A stretch of DNA of 64,000 nucleotides from Ophiosphaerella korrae (taxonomy: Eukaryota; Ascomycota; Dothideomycetes; Pleosporales; Phaeosphaeriaceae): contig JALNQF010000171.1 of the NCBI GenBank assembly GCA_028456385.1, positions 30,738-94,737 on the forward strand, given 5' to 3'. A program made the translations under genes and the position numbers. A model generated the notes under the pieces. The model searched no databases. It was not told where the DNA came from and saw only the letters and a program-made list of their open reading frames with translations. Of the stretch, positions 30,998 to 41,496 are shown in pieces. Numbering within the stretch: the stretch's first letter is position 1; every line of letters starts with the position of its first letter.

Positions 30998-32473
30998 TTA
31001 CGCGGGCTTCCATTCAAAATGATGCCTGCCTTCAACTGGTTTCTTGGTTTGATCGACTGTATCGCCACGTTTATCGAACATATTGTTCCCAAAGTAATCC
31101 AGTTCCGCATCGTAGAAATATGTGAGTAAATCCATACTTGATACAGCTTTGAAGTACTCAAGCGTCGCGCCGATAGCTAGCATTACCTGATCTCTGCCTG
31201 TATGATGCATCCTGCACGCCGGATTTGCCAGACCTGAGAATAATCGATGTCCCAGTGATGATTTCGATCGGTTCGCGCAATGATATTCAAACCCTGAATG
31301 AAGCTTGCTAAGCATGACACACACGTTGCTTTTCGTATTTCCTTAATAAAGGCAGTCTTGTCTTGAATATCCATATCGTTTGGTGCAGAGCCACCGCCCA
31401 GTGTTTGGTTTGCCTTTTCCCGATTGCCACGAAAGGCTGACGCGAGACGAAAATTATGGGTAATGTTGAGAGTGAATGCTGGAACATGAATTTCGATAGC
31501 TAAGGCATTCGACCAGATCCCTGTACCCTCTTCGCCTGTAACGCCTTGGGCAACTTTGTCAAGAACCTCTGAGATGACTAGAGGGTGTTCCTCCTTATTT
31601 GATCGCGGGGTATTTTCAGAAATTTTGCACTTCTGTGAGGTCGGCACTGATTGAGACGAGAAACGTTCCTTGCTATACGGAGCAATATTAGCTATATTAT
31701 GCGCTGCATTTTCCGGTTTAAGGCAACTTGATGGGACTTACCAGTTCACCTGAAGAGTTTCAGTCCTTGAAAACAAGACCTATCTCTTCATAGCCCATCC
31801 ATATCTCGCGCATTATGCCCCAATTTTCACAGATAGCACTCATCATGCCATGCTCAATTCCATTATGTACCATTTTAACAAAGTGTCCTGAACCGCCCCT
31901 GCGTACAACACCCACGCAAGCTTTACCAGTCTTATCTTTCGCCGCAACTTTTTCGAGGAAGGGCAGTCTTTTTTTGATCGTAGACTTGTCACCCCCAGGG
32001 CACATAGACCGACCAGACCGTGCAGCCTGGTACCCGCCTGAAACTCCACATCCAATATAGTGGATACCTGTATCTTTGATTTTGCTCTGGCGGCGTTCCG
32101 TGTTCGTGAAATGCTCATTGCTACAGTCGAGGATAATGTCATCGTAAGACAAGTAAGGTATCAGGGAATCGAGGATTTTATCGCCAACAGAACCGCGAGA
32201 AAGGGAAAATATCAAGAAATGTGGTGTGGAGAGAGGGTGGCAAAGGGCTTCGTATTCCGTGGTTGGTTCAGCACCATAGTTAGATTGTTGAGCCTCAGGT
32301 GTGAATTTTCTAACTTTGCCATTGTATCATGCGTTGGAAGCTTTCTCTATGACTGCATCCATTGCTTCTGACGGGTCTGAGGGGCTGGCACCAAGTTTAT
32401 CTTCAGCGAATAACAATGCCATGCCCCCACCCATACTACCACACCCTACCATGGCGATCTGCAATGTTGACAT
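30998..32473 (-). pseudogene. Dead 6-phosphogluconate dehydrogenase copy
   Basis: From ATG 32473 the frame gives the NAD(P) Rossmann start (IAMVGCGSMGGGMALLF), then DCSNEHFTNTERRQ, GVSGGYQAA, MCPGGD, the catalytic block GHFVKMVHNGIEHGMM, later TGEEGTGIWSN and finally HHFEWKPA before TAA at 30998. It is broken in several places: TGA at 32327-32329 (codon 49), TGA at 31760-31762 where the family has Trp, a frame change after the intron (near 31640), another frame change near 31200, and an internal loss of about 70 codons between CIIQAE and the final AIGATLEYF block. A clean 69-bp intron (31673-31741) remains, so decay is fairly recent. Active copies serve the oxidative pentose-phosphate pathway; a functional one must lie elsewhere. 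Confidence 0.85.
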
Positions 32474-33036
32474 AAGGATAGGAAAATACCTTAATAGCAC
32501 ATACTGATGTAAATTGAGGCATGGTTTTAACGTGTCATGTCCTCTTATAAGTGTTGTCTTGAACGTATGGCAATTGCAAGTGAGCAAGCTAGAATAAGGA
32601 CATATAGGTAGGCAAGCGAGGGCAAAGACGGAAGAACAGGACCTCTCAGAAGTGCAAGCATGACGATGTATTGATGGAATGTGTCATAAAAGTGGTGTTT
32701 TACATCTGGTCAAGATCTCAGGTAATGTTAGCATGAGTGGGGTTCCCTAGTCTCGGTGTTAGATAAGCTAGAGAGCAGTGGGAGGTGCAACGAAACATGG
32801 GCAAATGGAATATTGTGTGAGGATGGAAAGAATAAGAGGCATTGAAGCCGGAATTCAACACGCATGCTCAGTCTAGCATCTCAGGTTGCATCTTGCACAG
32901 GCAGGACACCTGGTCTAGACTAGATCAGGCCTAGCGTGTATTCCACCAGGGCTTGACCACCTGCCTTCAGGACCCTGCAACGTCAGGTTTGCTCCATATC
33001 CACATACACAACGCCCACCAGCCTCGACTCGCCACC
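32474..33036. other. Divergent spacer, 6PGDH relic / Y14
   Basis: Contains the former promoter of the dehydrogenase relic and the Y14 promoter. Overlapping weak frames only; no gene recognised. Confidence 0.35.
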
Positions 33037-33589
33037 ATGGCTGATACCGTTATGGATGTTGACCAGCCCGACCAGCCCGAGAGTGCCAGTAACCCAACTG
33101 CCAGCGACGCGCGCACCGAGGCTGGCGCAACCGCGGTACGTTCGATAGAAGGCTGGATCATTATTGTCACAAACGTCCACGAGGAAGCGACAGAAGAAGA
33201 TGTGCAGGACATGTTCGGCGAGTTCGGCGTCATCAAGAACCTACACATGAACTTGGACCGCAGGACAGGATACGTCAAAGTATGTAGTAATCAAGCGTGC
33301 GGTAGTAGTAACATGCATGCGATACCAACGCCCACACGGCATACTCACCACCTACTAGGGCTATGTTCTCATCGAATACCCCACTCTCGACGAAGCAAAG
33401 GATGCCATCAAGGGCGCCAATGGCCAAGAATTGCTTGAACAGAACATTACCGTCGATTTCGCCTTTGTGCGCCCCCCTCCAACCGGCAAGGGCCGTTCTC
33501 GCGATCACGACCGGAGACAGAGTGGCCGCGGCGCAGGTAGAGCGAGGAGTAGAAGCCCTGGGCAGGATGGTGACGAAATGGAAGACTAG
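33037..33589 (+). CDS. Exon-junction complex protein Y14 (RBM8A)
   Basis: Two exons (33037-33279, 33359-33589; 79-bp intron gtatgt...ctactag) encode 157 residues. Y14 pairs with Mago to lock eIF4A3 on spliced mRNA in the nucleus and affects mRNA localisation and decay. An acidic N-terminal arm leads to a single [28 protein letters not shown], split here at VTNVHEEA, is RNP2 and helix 1, and TGYVKGYVLIEY is RNP1, crossed by the intron between Lys and Gly. The Gly/Arg/Ser tail with RSRDHDRR and ARSRSPG is the usual C-terminal extension and a phosphorylation target in animals. The length fits the family. Its presence agrees with the intron-rich genes of this organism. Confidence 0.93.
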
Positions 33590-35058
33590 GCGGCAGCCAG
33601 TCTCGTAAAAAATAGCTGGATAAAATGACCAAGCGATAGATGGGTTATGGGATACGCCACGAGCGCCATAGGCATGTAAAGCCATGAATGAAGCTTCCCG
33701 GTTTGCACTCTCACCAGGAGGCAGGCCGGGTTTTGACACATCCCTCGTAAGGCATATGATTCTATGTCTGGCATTTTCCACTGACTGACTGTGTATCAGG
33801 AATCGTTTGTCTACTTGGCTGTTCCTTCCCATGTGGCTTGTGGGGCTTTTTGTGCCTTTTCACAAGGCTGCCCACCATATAAAGGTCGAGAAATATCCCT
33901 TACTATAAAGACCTGCACAGGCTAAGCATGTCTCTAATCTATGCAATAAGGGTTGAATAGGACTTGAGCTTGCGACACCCCACCTTCCCTGTCGCCGGCA
34001 GACACAAATTAGGGGGAACAAGTTTATCAGCTCAATGTAAGTTCCAATGTGTCGAAGTGGTTGCGAATGTGTCGATTTTCATGACCATCCGGGCACAGCC
34101 TTCCTTGTGTATCTGACTTCGTATGCCCTCCAATAATCCCGGGATCGCTGCCTACCCCGCACGAAGTGGAGTAGTGTAGTATGCACATATCATGACTCCT
34201 GAATCCAAGCACTGGGAAATTCGAGGTAGGACGTTCTACTGAAGAGTAAACTTGTGGCCTAGTATTGCTAATTGGTCGCCCCCGTGTCCGGATATTAATA
34301 CTGTATCTACTCTTAATATTACGACCAACTGTCGTGGGGTCATCTTGCACAACAACTGTGGCTGAAGAAGATTGATTCTCTCGCTGGTTGGTGCCACAAC
34401 GCAAGTTGAGACTAGGGTTCAGCTGAACGATATCGCAAAAGGTTAGTGCACATTTCCCCAGGTTTCCCTCGGAACTGGATACGCGTGTGGTCCTCCTATG
34501 GCATTTCCACGATTTTCGTTGATCCCTGGTTAAGATATTGCGCGTTTCATGCAGGTGTACATACATGTGTGAACAAATATATTTGATTTGTGCCGAAACG
34601 CGATGCCGGCTCCTGTGCGGTGGGTCCACAGTTGCCTACTGGTACTGCCGACCGGGGCAACCATGTCGCCGGTTATTCTCCATGCTGTCACCTGTCAATT
34701 TGGGAAAGATTCTAGGTTTCCATCCACTCTAGATGGTCAATTTGCGCTTCCTGGAATCTATTCTCTTCTTTAATCACTCTGTGAAACGGGCACGGAGACT
34801 CAACCAGGAACAGCGCGGCTCGCTTACCGCATTTGGTCTCTCTCATTTCATCTATCTCTTTCATCAGAGTGTTTTCATTCTATACCCCAGGGCCTTTTAA
34901 TTGGGGTGTCGGCTTCCTGACTCGGTTGCTCTCACAAGTGTGTGACGATCAATTGCAGGCAACTTTATAAAAAGCCCTTCCAGTACACCAGCGAGAATGG
35001 CACCACTACAAACAATCACTCAGAACCTTATTAGAGGCTCCAACGGTCTAGCATCACC
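33590..35058. other. Long intergenic region
   Basis: About 1.5 kb. A 200-codon minus-strand frame (34027-34629) begins without ATG and has no recognisable domain, so it was not called. Poly-pyrimidine DNA occurs at 34840-34880. The CE1 TATA box is listed separately. Otherwise nothing is seen. Confidence 0.35.
34966..34974 (+). promoter_or_regulatory. TATA box of the CE1 esterase gene
   Basis: TATAAAAAG lies 85-93 bases before the start codon, the usual distance for strongly regulated fungal genes. Confidence 0.6.
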
Positions 35059-36000
35059 ATGAAGGCTTTCACTACTGCTACTGCCTTGTTGGCTTCGGTC
35101 GGCTCGGCCCTGGGAGCTCTCCAGCAAGTCACCGGTTTTGGCACCAATCCGAGTGGCGTTCAAATGTTTATCTCGGTCCCGGCCAAAGTTGCAACAAATC
35201 CGGCCATCATTGTCGCTGTAGGTCTTTGTTTCACCTTCAAGCTTCAAGATAAGTGCTGATCATTTTTGTAGCTTCACCCTTGTGGTGGTAATGCCCAAGG
35301 GTGGTATACCGGCACTAAGCTGCCATCCTACTCTGAAAGCCTCGGCTTCATCTTGATTTACGCGCAGACAACGAAGTACAGCAACTGCTGGGATGTAAAT
35401 AATGCCGCCACCCTGACCCACGGTGCCGGTGGTGACTCTCAGGGCATCGTCAGCATGATCAACTACACGCTTCAGAAGTACAACGGCGACAAATCTAAAG
35501 TCTTCGTTATGGGCGGTTCTTCAGGTGCTATGATGGCCAACGTCATGGTTGGATCTTACCCTGAGGTTTTCGAAGCTGGCGCCGCCTATTCTGGCACAGC
35601 TTTTGCGTGCTTTGCTGGCTCCAAGGGCGACCCCACACCCTTCGGATCCAACCAGACTTGCGCTCAAGGCCTCACCCACACTCCTGATCAGTGGGCTGGG
35701 TTCGTCAAGAATGCTTATCCTGGCTACACTGGCAAGCGTCCACGCTTTTTGGTCGCCCATGGTCTCGCCGATTCATTGGTCCGCCCACAGTGCGGTTATG
35801 AGCAGCTCAAGCAGTGGTCCGCTATTTTGGGCGTAACCAACACCCAGAATCAAACCGGCAGCGGCGTGGACCAGGGCTCGCAGTATACGAAGATGATCTA
35901 CGGCAGTGACAACAAGCTCGTCGGCTACTTTGGCCAGGGCGTCGGCCATATTGCTCCTGTGAACGAGGCTGTTCTTCTGAAGTTCTTTGGCCTCTCTTAG
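35059..36000 (+). CDS. Secreted CE1-type esterase (acetyl xylan / PHB depolymerase family)
   Basis: Two exons (35059-35217, 35272-36000; 54-bp intron) give 295 residues. It removes acetyl or feruloyl groups from plant cell-wall xylan, acting outside the cell. A signal peptide covers about residues 1-19 (ending GSALGA). The alpha/beta-hydrolase core has the oxyanion region LHPCGGNAQGW, the nucleophile serine near residue 136 in GGSSGAMM, the acid in AHGLADSLV and the histidine in QGVGHIAPV. Paired cysteines near CGGNAQ, NCWD, ACFAG, NQTCAQ and PQCGY fit the family's disulfides. No cellulose-binding module follows. A TATA box sits about 90 bp upstream. Whether the substrate is acetyl-xylan or ferulate cannot be told. 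Confidence 0.88.
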
Positions 36001-36726
36001 AAGGCTGATATATTGTCTCACGGCTTACCTAGTAGACATACCCTCGGGATTTTGATCTTCGACAGGTGGCTGCATTCAAGTTGAAGGGCATAGCTGCAAA
36101 AGACCGTGTTTTTCTGTGTATATAGTTACGAAAACCCGAATGGGCCCCATGGTACATAAATTGACACATTATCAACACAAAGTCTTGCGTGAGGTTAAGT
36201 AAGTGTATGTAGTGCGTAAGTGTGTAGGTTGTCGAGCAGATCATCCCAATTGTAAATGCTTCAACTCATTATCCGCTGGGTTTGTAGTTACCAACCTTTA
36301 ATTACCAAGACTCCTGTTTGCCTGAAAAGTTAAAGGATATCGGGGAAGGTAGTCCTTACTAGCCGACTTGCTACACTCTTGCCCTGCATATGGCGGAACT
36401 TGCTACTCTAGAGCCTTTTAGCAATAAACCGATACCACTGAGTTGTCACGGAAAGGCTACTTGGGCAATTAATTGGAATAACTACATAGGTGTATCATGG
36501 TACATACATGGAGTTAGGGGGAGATAGCGAGTATCCGGAAATGCAGGGGGTGTGACATTCAAGGCATCCATAGGTAGGTCAGCTCGGGAAGCTTGGCAAA
36601 TCTAGTCGCCGACTCGTTCTTCTAAACTTAATCCTGCTTGAGCTACACTCATTGATAGGCTCAAAGCTAAACTGCTCTCTATAAATACCAGTCCACGGCT
36701 TCACTGGATGCGTTTAATGTACTGCA
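36001..36726. other. Intergenic, promoter of HSL-type hydrolase
   Basis: About 700 bp without a recognisable gene. TATAAATA at 36680-36687 lies 40 bp before the proposed start codon of the next gene and is a likely TATA box. Confidence 0.4.
36680..36687 (+). promoter_or_regulatory. TATA box of the HSL-type hydrolase gene
   Basis: TATAAATA preceded by CTCTC, 40 bases before ATG 36727. Its presence supports placing the first exon at 36727 instead of starting the gene inside the open frame. Confidence 0.5.
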
Positions 36727-37915
36727 ATGTCTGAAGCTGGATCGATCGGTTTTATGCAGGTTGCACCACTTATTGGGCGCATAGGTCCTTACTTGGCATC
36801 CCCATCCGAAGACCGAGATAACTGACGAGTGTACAGCCTTGGCGGCCTTCACACAGGCCCTCACATATCCCTTTCGGTCTGTCCGCTGCAGCACCCCATA
36901 TAATGACATCCTCTATGCCGCTGTCCGATGTATGCTCAACAACATCACTATAGCTCAGTCGCGCTACTTGAATCCTAGCACCAGCGCACGCTATGTCGCA
37001 TTTTGCAAGAGTCAGGATATCACGCCCCAGACGGTGTATGTTGAAACGGTTCATGGCAACAAAGTTGCGGCGCACTGGATAGGTAGCCCTGACGCCGATT
37101 TCGTTATTCTTTACCATCATGGCGGCGGATACACGCAGTCGTCAAATCAAGGCAACATGCTATACATGTCCCAACTAATCAGGGACCTCAACAAAGATAG
37201 TCAACATTCAGTTGCAGTGTTATTTCTGGCCTACACTCTCGCACCCGAGGCTACCCATCCAACGCAGCTTCAAGAGGCGGCAGCTGTATTGATATATCTT
37301 GTTGATCAGTGTGATCGCTCACCGTCAAATATTCTCATTTCAGGCGACTCAGCAGGCGGAGGCCTTGCCATTGCGCTTCTCTCCCACATTCTCCATCCAC
37401 ATCCACAGGTGCCGGTCGTCAAGCTCAAGCAACCCCTCGGTGGAGCACTCCTGTATAGCCCTTGGACCGGCTTCAGTACCGATTATACAAGTTTCAACAA
37501 CGTCACACGAGACATGTTGTCACCTCTTGCTCTCCGGAAATGGTCAGCTATGTTCCTTGGCAAATCAGACTCGGCCGATCCAGAAGCAGACCCAGGTCCA
37601 GTTTCAGGCGATGCTTACACGGAAGCTTGTACAAACCCTTCATCTTGGTGGAATGGGCTTCACCTCATTGTTGAAAGCATCTTTGTATCTTATGGCAGCC
37701 ACGAGGTGCTCGCAGATCCCATCATAGAGCTGGACGGACAAATGAAGAAGGGGTGGGCTGAGGGCGGCGGCGATCCCAGCCGGGTTGTATACATGCAAGG
37801 TTCCAAGGAAGCGCACATCGCTCCAATTCTCGACTTTATGACGCCGGGCAGGAGAATGAAGAGTGCCTCGCAGATTGCTATCGAAGCGTGGTACAAAGTC
37901 CGCTTGCAGCATTAG
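36727..37915 (+). CDS. Alpha/beta hydrolase, HSL (abhydrolase-3) family
   Basis: Two exons (36727-36784, 36837-37915) separated by a 52-bp intron (gtcctt...ctgac...acag) give 378 residues. The large open frame has no ATG at its front, and the added 19-codon exon supplies MSEAGSIGF and joins in phase. The HSL signature is plain: oxyanion motif HHGGGY, nucleophile serine in SGDSAGGGLA, later SYGSHEVLADP with the acid and EAHIAPIL with the histidine. Such enzymes hydrolyse short or bulky esters; fungal members include steroid- and mycotoxin-ester hydrolases. No transmembrane anchor beyond a mildly hydrophobic N-terminus is evident, so the cell location is uncertain. No partner genes point to a pathway. 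Confidence 0.82.
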
Positions 37916-38438
37916 TACATACCATCAAGCTTTGCGCAAGCAGCTAAGCCTTACATTACATGCGCTTATTATGTAGCATGACCATTTTACAAGATCCGAA
38001 CAAGATCCCGATCGCCCTGCAACACTTCACTTGTTATGTTTTTAGCCTTTCTAATTCATGCTGCGCTAGCATGACGAAGCGTCTGCATGCCAATGTAGTA
38101 GCGCTGAAAAATACAGACACTGAATCGCGCCTTGGCCAATCATTTCGAACAATCTCGAAGAACGGCCAACGGCCTCGAAACAATGGCTGGGCTGACAACA
38201 CTGCTCTCACAACTAAACTTCTGGACCAGCCAACTATGCTGCATGTTGAGGTATTTTTGCCACGGATCTTCTCAATTCGTGGACAAGCTGGAGCTTGGCG
38301 GTCTTTACACAGCCCCCTTCTCTACCTGGCCATGGTAGTCTTCGCCAAGCCTACACAAATGGGCCTCAAAATGCCGCCGCGTTCTCTCGGGCTCAATGTT
38401 CCCACATTTGCACACTCACAAGGCTCTCTCGATATTCA
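37916..38438. other. Spacer before the phosphoribosyltransferase-like gene
   Basis: Two overlapping open frames (37960-38490 and 38132-38338, plus) cover this DNA in different frames and show no domain. Either might contain a first exon of the following gene, for which I could not find a convincing junction. Confidence 0.3.
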
Positions 38439-39266
38439 ATGGTTCACGATGTCATTTCACTTCACCAAATCGCCGGGGGAGACGGCGTGAAATCTCCATT
38501 ATCCATCAATGAATACCAACGTTACATCTTTGGTGATGGAAAGCTAGCGCACCGTTTTGGCACGGACCTCGCTAAAACCTTTATTGCCCAAGCATCGGGG
38601 CTCAGGCTCGTGCAAAACACCATCAATCACAGCCCCACCCCCGATTTTGCTGTTGCCGTTCTATCCGGTTATGTTCCTACAGCCAGTAGCAGCCTTCGCA
38701 ACCACTTCACAGCTTTCCTCAATCGGCATTTGATCTCGATAAACGCGCAATTAGTGTGTAAGATCGATCTCATTCATCTCCAACATGGACAAGCGGTGCC
38801 GCACGACCCAGATGCGGACGTGCATGGCAAGTACCACATCGATCGTGCGCTTCTAGGCGAGAAAACTATCGTCATTTTAGGCGATGTTCGCATGAATCAG
38901 GACCGGGAAGACGCTATCATAAAGTCATTTGCCAGGCTTAACATCGCCAATGCTGTCGTCTTCGCCTATCTAGTCACTCTTGAACCGCCGGCGCCTAGCG
39001 GTGATACTATACTTTCACCAAATCTGTCGCCCAAAGACGTGGACAGCATTGCACGAGCGGAAAACTTCACCATGAACAATGTTTTCGTTCGGTCTGTACT
39101 GGGACGAGAGCACGCTGATTTTTACCGGCTCCTAAGAGGGCAGGATGATTTTTTTGCGAAACTACTCTTAGACTATGCTATTGGAGGGGGCCACTACGAG
39201 GATAAACTCTGTTCGCAGAACTTCAAGTTCCTACAGTGGGATGTTAGTGCAAGAGAAAGCATTTAA
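38439..39266 (+). CDS. Phosphoribosyltransferase-like protein (ComF-like fold)
   Basis: From ATG 38439 the frame gives 275 residues. The open frame continues 48 codons further upstream without ATG, so extra 5' exons are possible. The opening ISLHQIAGGDGVKSPLSINEYQRYIFGDGK and later blocks, of which GYVPTASSSLRNHF, FLNRHLIS and KYHIDRALLGEK are clearest, resemble the PRTase_3/ComF-like family found in bacteria and scattered in fungi. The usual PRPP loop (D-D-x-x-x-T-G) is replaced by LGDVRMNQDRED, so PRPP binding is doubtful. A beta strand (IANAVVFAYLVTL) follows. In bacteria the family sits beside stress or phage-defence genes. Here the neighbours are unrelated hydrolases. I am moderately sure of the fold and unsure of the activity. 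Confidence 0.55.
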   Translation: MVHDVISLHQIAGGDGVKSPLSINEYQRYIFGDGKLAHRFGTDLAKTFIAQASGLRLVQNTINHSPTPDFAVAVLSGYVPTASSSLRNHFTAFLNRHLISINAQLVCKIDLIHLQHGQAVPHDPDADVHGKYHIDRALLGEKTIVILGDVRMNQDREDAIIKSFARLNIANAVVFAYLVTLEPPAPSGDTILSPNLSPKDVDSIARAENFTMNNVFVRSVLGREHADFYRLLRGQDDFFAKLLLDYAIGGGHYEDKLCSQNFKFLQWDVSARESI

Positions 39267-39685
39267 TTCAAAGTGCAGCATGTGGAGTGCATGCAACAGT
39301 TCTCCCTTGCCTACTTTCCTGTATTCTTGACTACTCAACAGCCTACCAATACCTACTACTCTTTGCACTTCCTGCAGTCCCCAACCTTGCACCTTGTCAA
39401 ACCTTTCTTCGCAAAAGAGGGAGGTCTTGGCTAATTTCACATTCACAACCAACGCTTCTCAAACAACAAGAAACCAGTCGTCGCATTTAGACTCGGGCTT
39501 TTATGAACTAAACATTCATATACAGTACACGTGGACTTTAATTTGTTTGCTTAGCATAAGCAGTAATATTAACCTACATCAACAGGAATGCATACCACGG
39601 AATGCATACCACTTCGTGACGTTAAATGGGTCTCTTGAAGCTGCGAAAGCTGGGGCTTCCCTATCTCTACCCAAAGGTAACTACT
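39267..39685. other. Convergent spacer
   Basis: The PRTase-like and LPMO-like genes end towards each other. Nothing recognised besides short chance frames. Confidence 0.35.
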
Positions 39686-40536
39686 TCATTCTATCATAAC
39701 GTCGAAACATGTACTGAATCTCGGCGCGTCCTTCCATGACCACACCCAAACCATCATGTGTCGTCCCTGTTCCATACACTCGGGCCTATTTGATAGTTTA
39801 GCACACACACTCTACTCTTCAATGCTAGTCGAACTTACAACTTCAATATCATCCAGTTGCCTTTGTCGATTAAGCCCTGGGTCGGGCTCTCCACCTTTGG
39901 ATCGTCAGGAAAGGAGAAGCTCCTCTCACCGAACCCGTTCTCTTGAACTAAATTCTCCTTTGTGAACTCCTTACTATCCACAATCTCAGTCTCAGGCTTC
40001 CCAGCCCAGTAAACGCCAACCCGTCCTGCGTCGCCATCCCCCCCCGCGCCTGCTCCACGAGTGTGCCCATTTCCGCCAAACATCAACTTAATTGAACCGC
40101 CAGCCTTGGCTGTTGCCATAGGTGCTGGGTTCTTGTGAAACTTGAGCGATGAAGTGGCATCGGTGGTGTGGTATGATGGGCTCCGTTGATCGGGATGGCA
40201 TGCATGCGTGGTTTTCTTGTTGAACACAGCAACCTGAATGTCCCAGAGATAGGTATTGGACTCGTCAATCCAGTCTCCAGGGTTTTGCTTCGAGCGAGGC
40301 CAGCCTTTGCAGAAATGGGCGAACCACGGCATCAAGGGATCAACTACACGATCTTTACCATATTGAGTAGCGTTTGACTGAAAAGTTATTATTGATAGCC
40401 ACGGCGACTATACCAGCATACGTACTTTCATCCATTCGAGGATTTGGTCGTTATCATGAGAGGTGCAATGAACCCAGGAGTGAGCTGAAGAGAAGGCAGC
40501 AAAAGCCAACGAAGTCATACTAATGCTAAGTTTCAT
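39686..40536 (-). CDS. Secreted LPMO-like protein with a candidate histidine brace
   Basis: Three exons on the minus strand (40536-40426, 40377-39839, 39785-39686) give 249 residues. Introns of 48 and 53 bp keep frame, and the last exon would be missed if the frame were read straight to its TAA. A signal peptide (SISMTSLAFAAFSSA) is followed directly by HSWVHC, so cleavage would leave histidine as residue 1, the hallmark of copper histidine-brace enzymes. Other conserved-looking histidines are in DTHACHPDQRS-like THACHPDQRS, FGGNGHTRGAG and GRHMMVWVWSW. Cysteines in HCTSH, HFCKGW, ACHP and STCFD suggest disulfides. This fits lytic polysaccharide monooxygenase-like proteins; the exact AA family is not certain. 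Oxidative attack on a wall polymer is a hypothesis. Confidence 0.7.
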
Positions 40537-41496
40537 GATGGTCTAAGAGTATACCCTGAGGTAGAAAAGGAATAAAAGACGATGCAGAGACGCAGCGAAT
40601 ACTTCAAAATGTGCGAATTTAGCACTGAGACAACAATAGAATTCGGGAACAAAGAAATTGAATAAAGCAACCGACGTCAACTATCAATGAACCTCGTGGC
40701 CATCAAACGGGCACACTTGACAACTTCACAAATCATCTCTCCACCTAACGTCCCTCCCTACGTGCCGGGACGCCCGGTGTAACGGGACGCCATTTCTTCC
40801 GGGCGCTCGGAATGCTCCCACCACACTTGTAAATCGACAGATTTAGAGTGTATCTATTCTGCACCTCTCGTGCTCTTAGTACATCAGGCTCTGACGCCGA
40901 AAAACGCGCTGCCTGTTTTGTCAATGTGGTCGACGGACTCTCTTCTAACACCCCCTTGTTCATTCGCGACAGTGTAAATTTGCAAAGAGCTCGGTGGGCT
41001 AGAGAGGAAGTCACATAGCAAAGAGCAGGGTTACAGCCTCGAAAGGTTAATTTAAGGTGGAGAGTGCGCATCCAAGCAGTTTCTCCGTGCAATCGACAAA
41101 GGTCGTCGAAAACTCGTCTGCAGGCCGTGCAACGCACTGTGGCTGAGAGCTGGGGCTCAGCCAGGCAGCTCTTGTTCCCAGTCGTGCAGACTCCGGTTCG
41201 TACTGCTCTTCGGCGACGTAATCAACTCTTCAACGCATTTCTCGGGAACCGTACGCAAAGTGTGCGCAATACCACACTGTTTTTACACTCGTACGACCTA
41301 CATCGCTGCGCAAGCTACTATGTTAACATGAGTGTTGCGGGAGGCTATAGTTCTCAGCCTGGTCTAACAAGGCTGCCTTCACAGGAGCTTAGCATAAGCT
41401 TACTCTGCCTCGTCGCAACTATGTAGTTCTACCCTCAACACCACAAAAGTCGTTTGCCCTTCTCCCTTCTCAGGCTAAACCTAGGCTGCTAGCGCT
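40537..41496. other. Intergenic, start of the decayed zone
   Basis: About 960 bp. The 40745-41426 stretch has overlapping frames on both strands (131 and 120 codons) with no domain. It may be transposon or gene debris. Nothing else supported. Confidence 0.3.

Noticed and set aside
34027..34629. 200-codon minus-strand frame
   Set aside because: No ATG at its front, no recognisable motif, and composition like the surrounding spacer.
37960..38490. 176-codon plus-strand frame overlapping the PRTase-like gene
   Set aside because: It overlaps the start of a better-supported frame and has no recognisable domain; no junction links it convincingly.
40745..41426. Paired open frames on both strands
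   Set aside because: Neither has domain-like content, and the mirrored openness suggests a compositional artefact.
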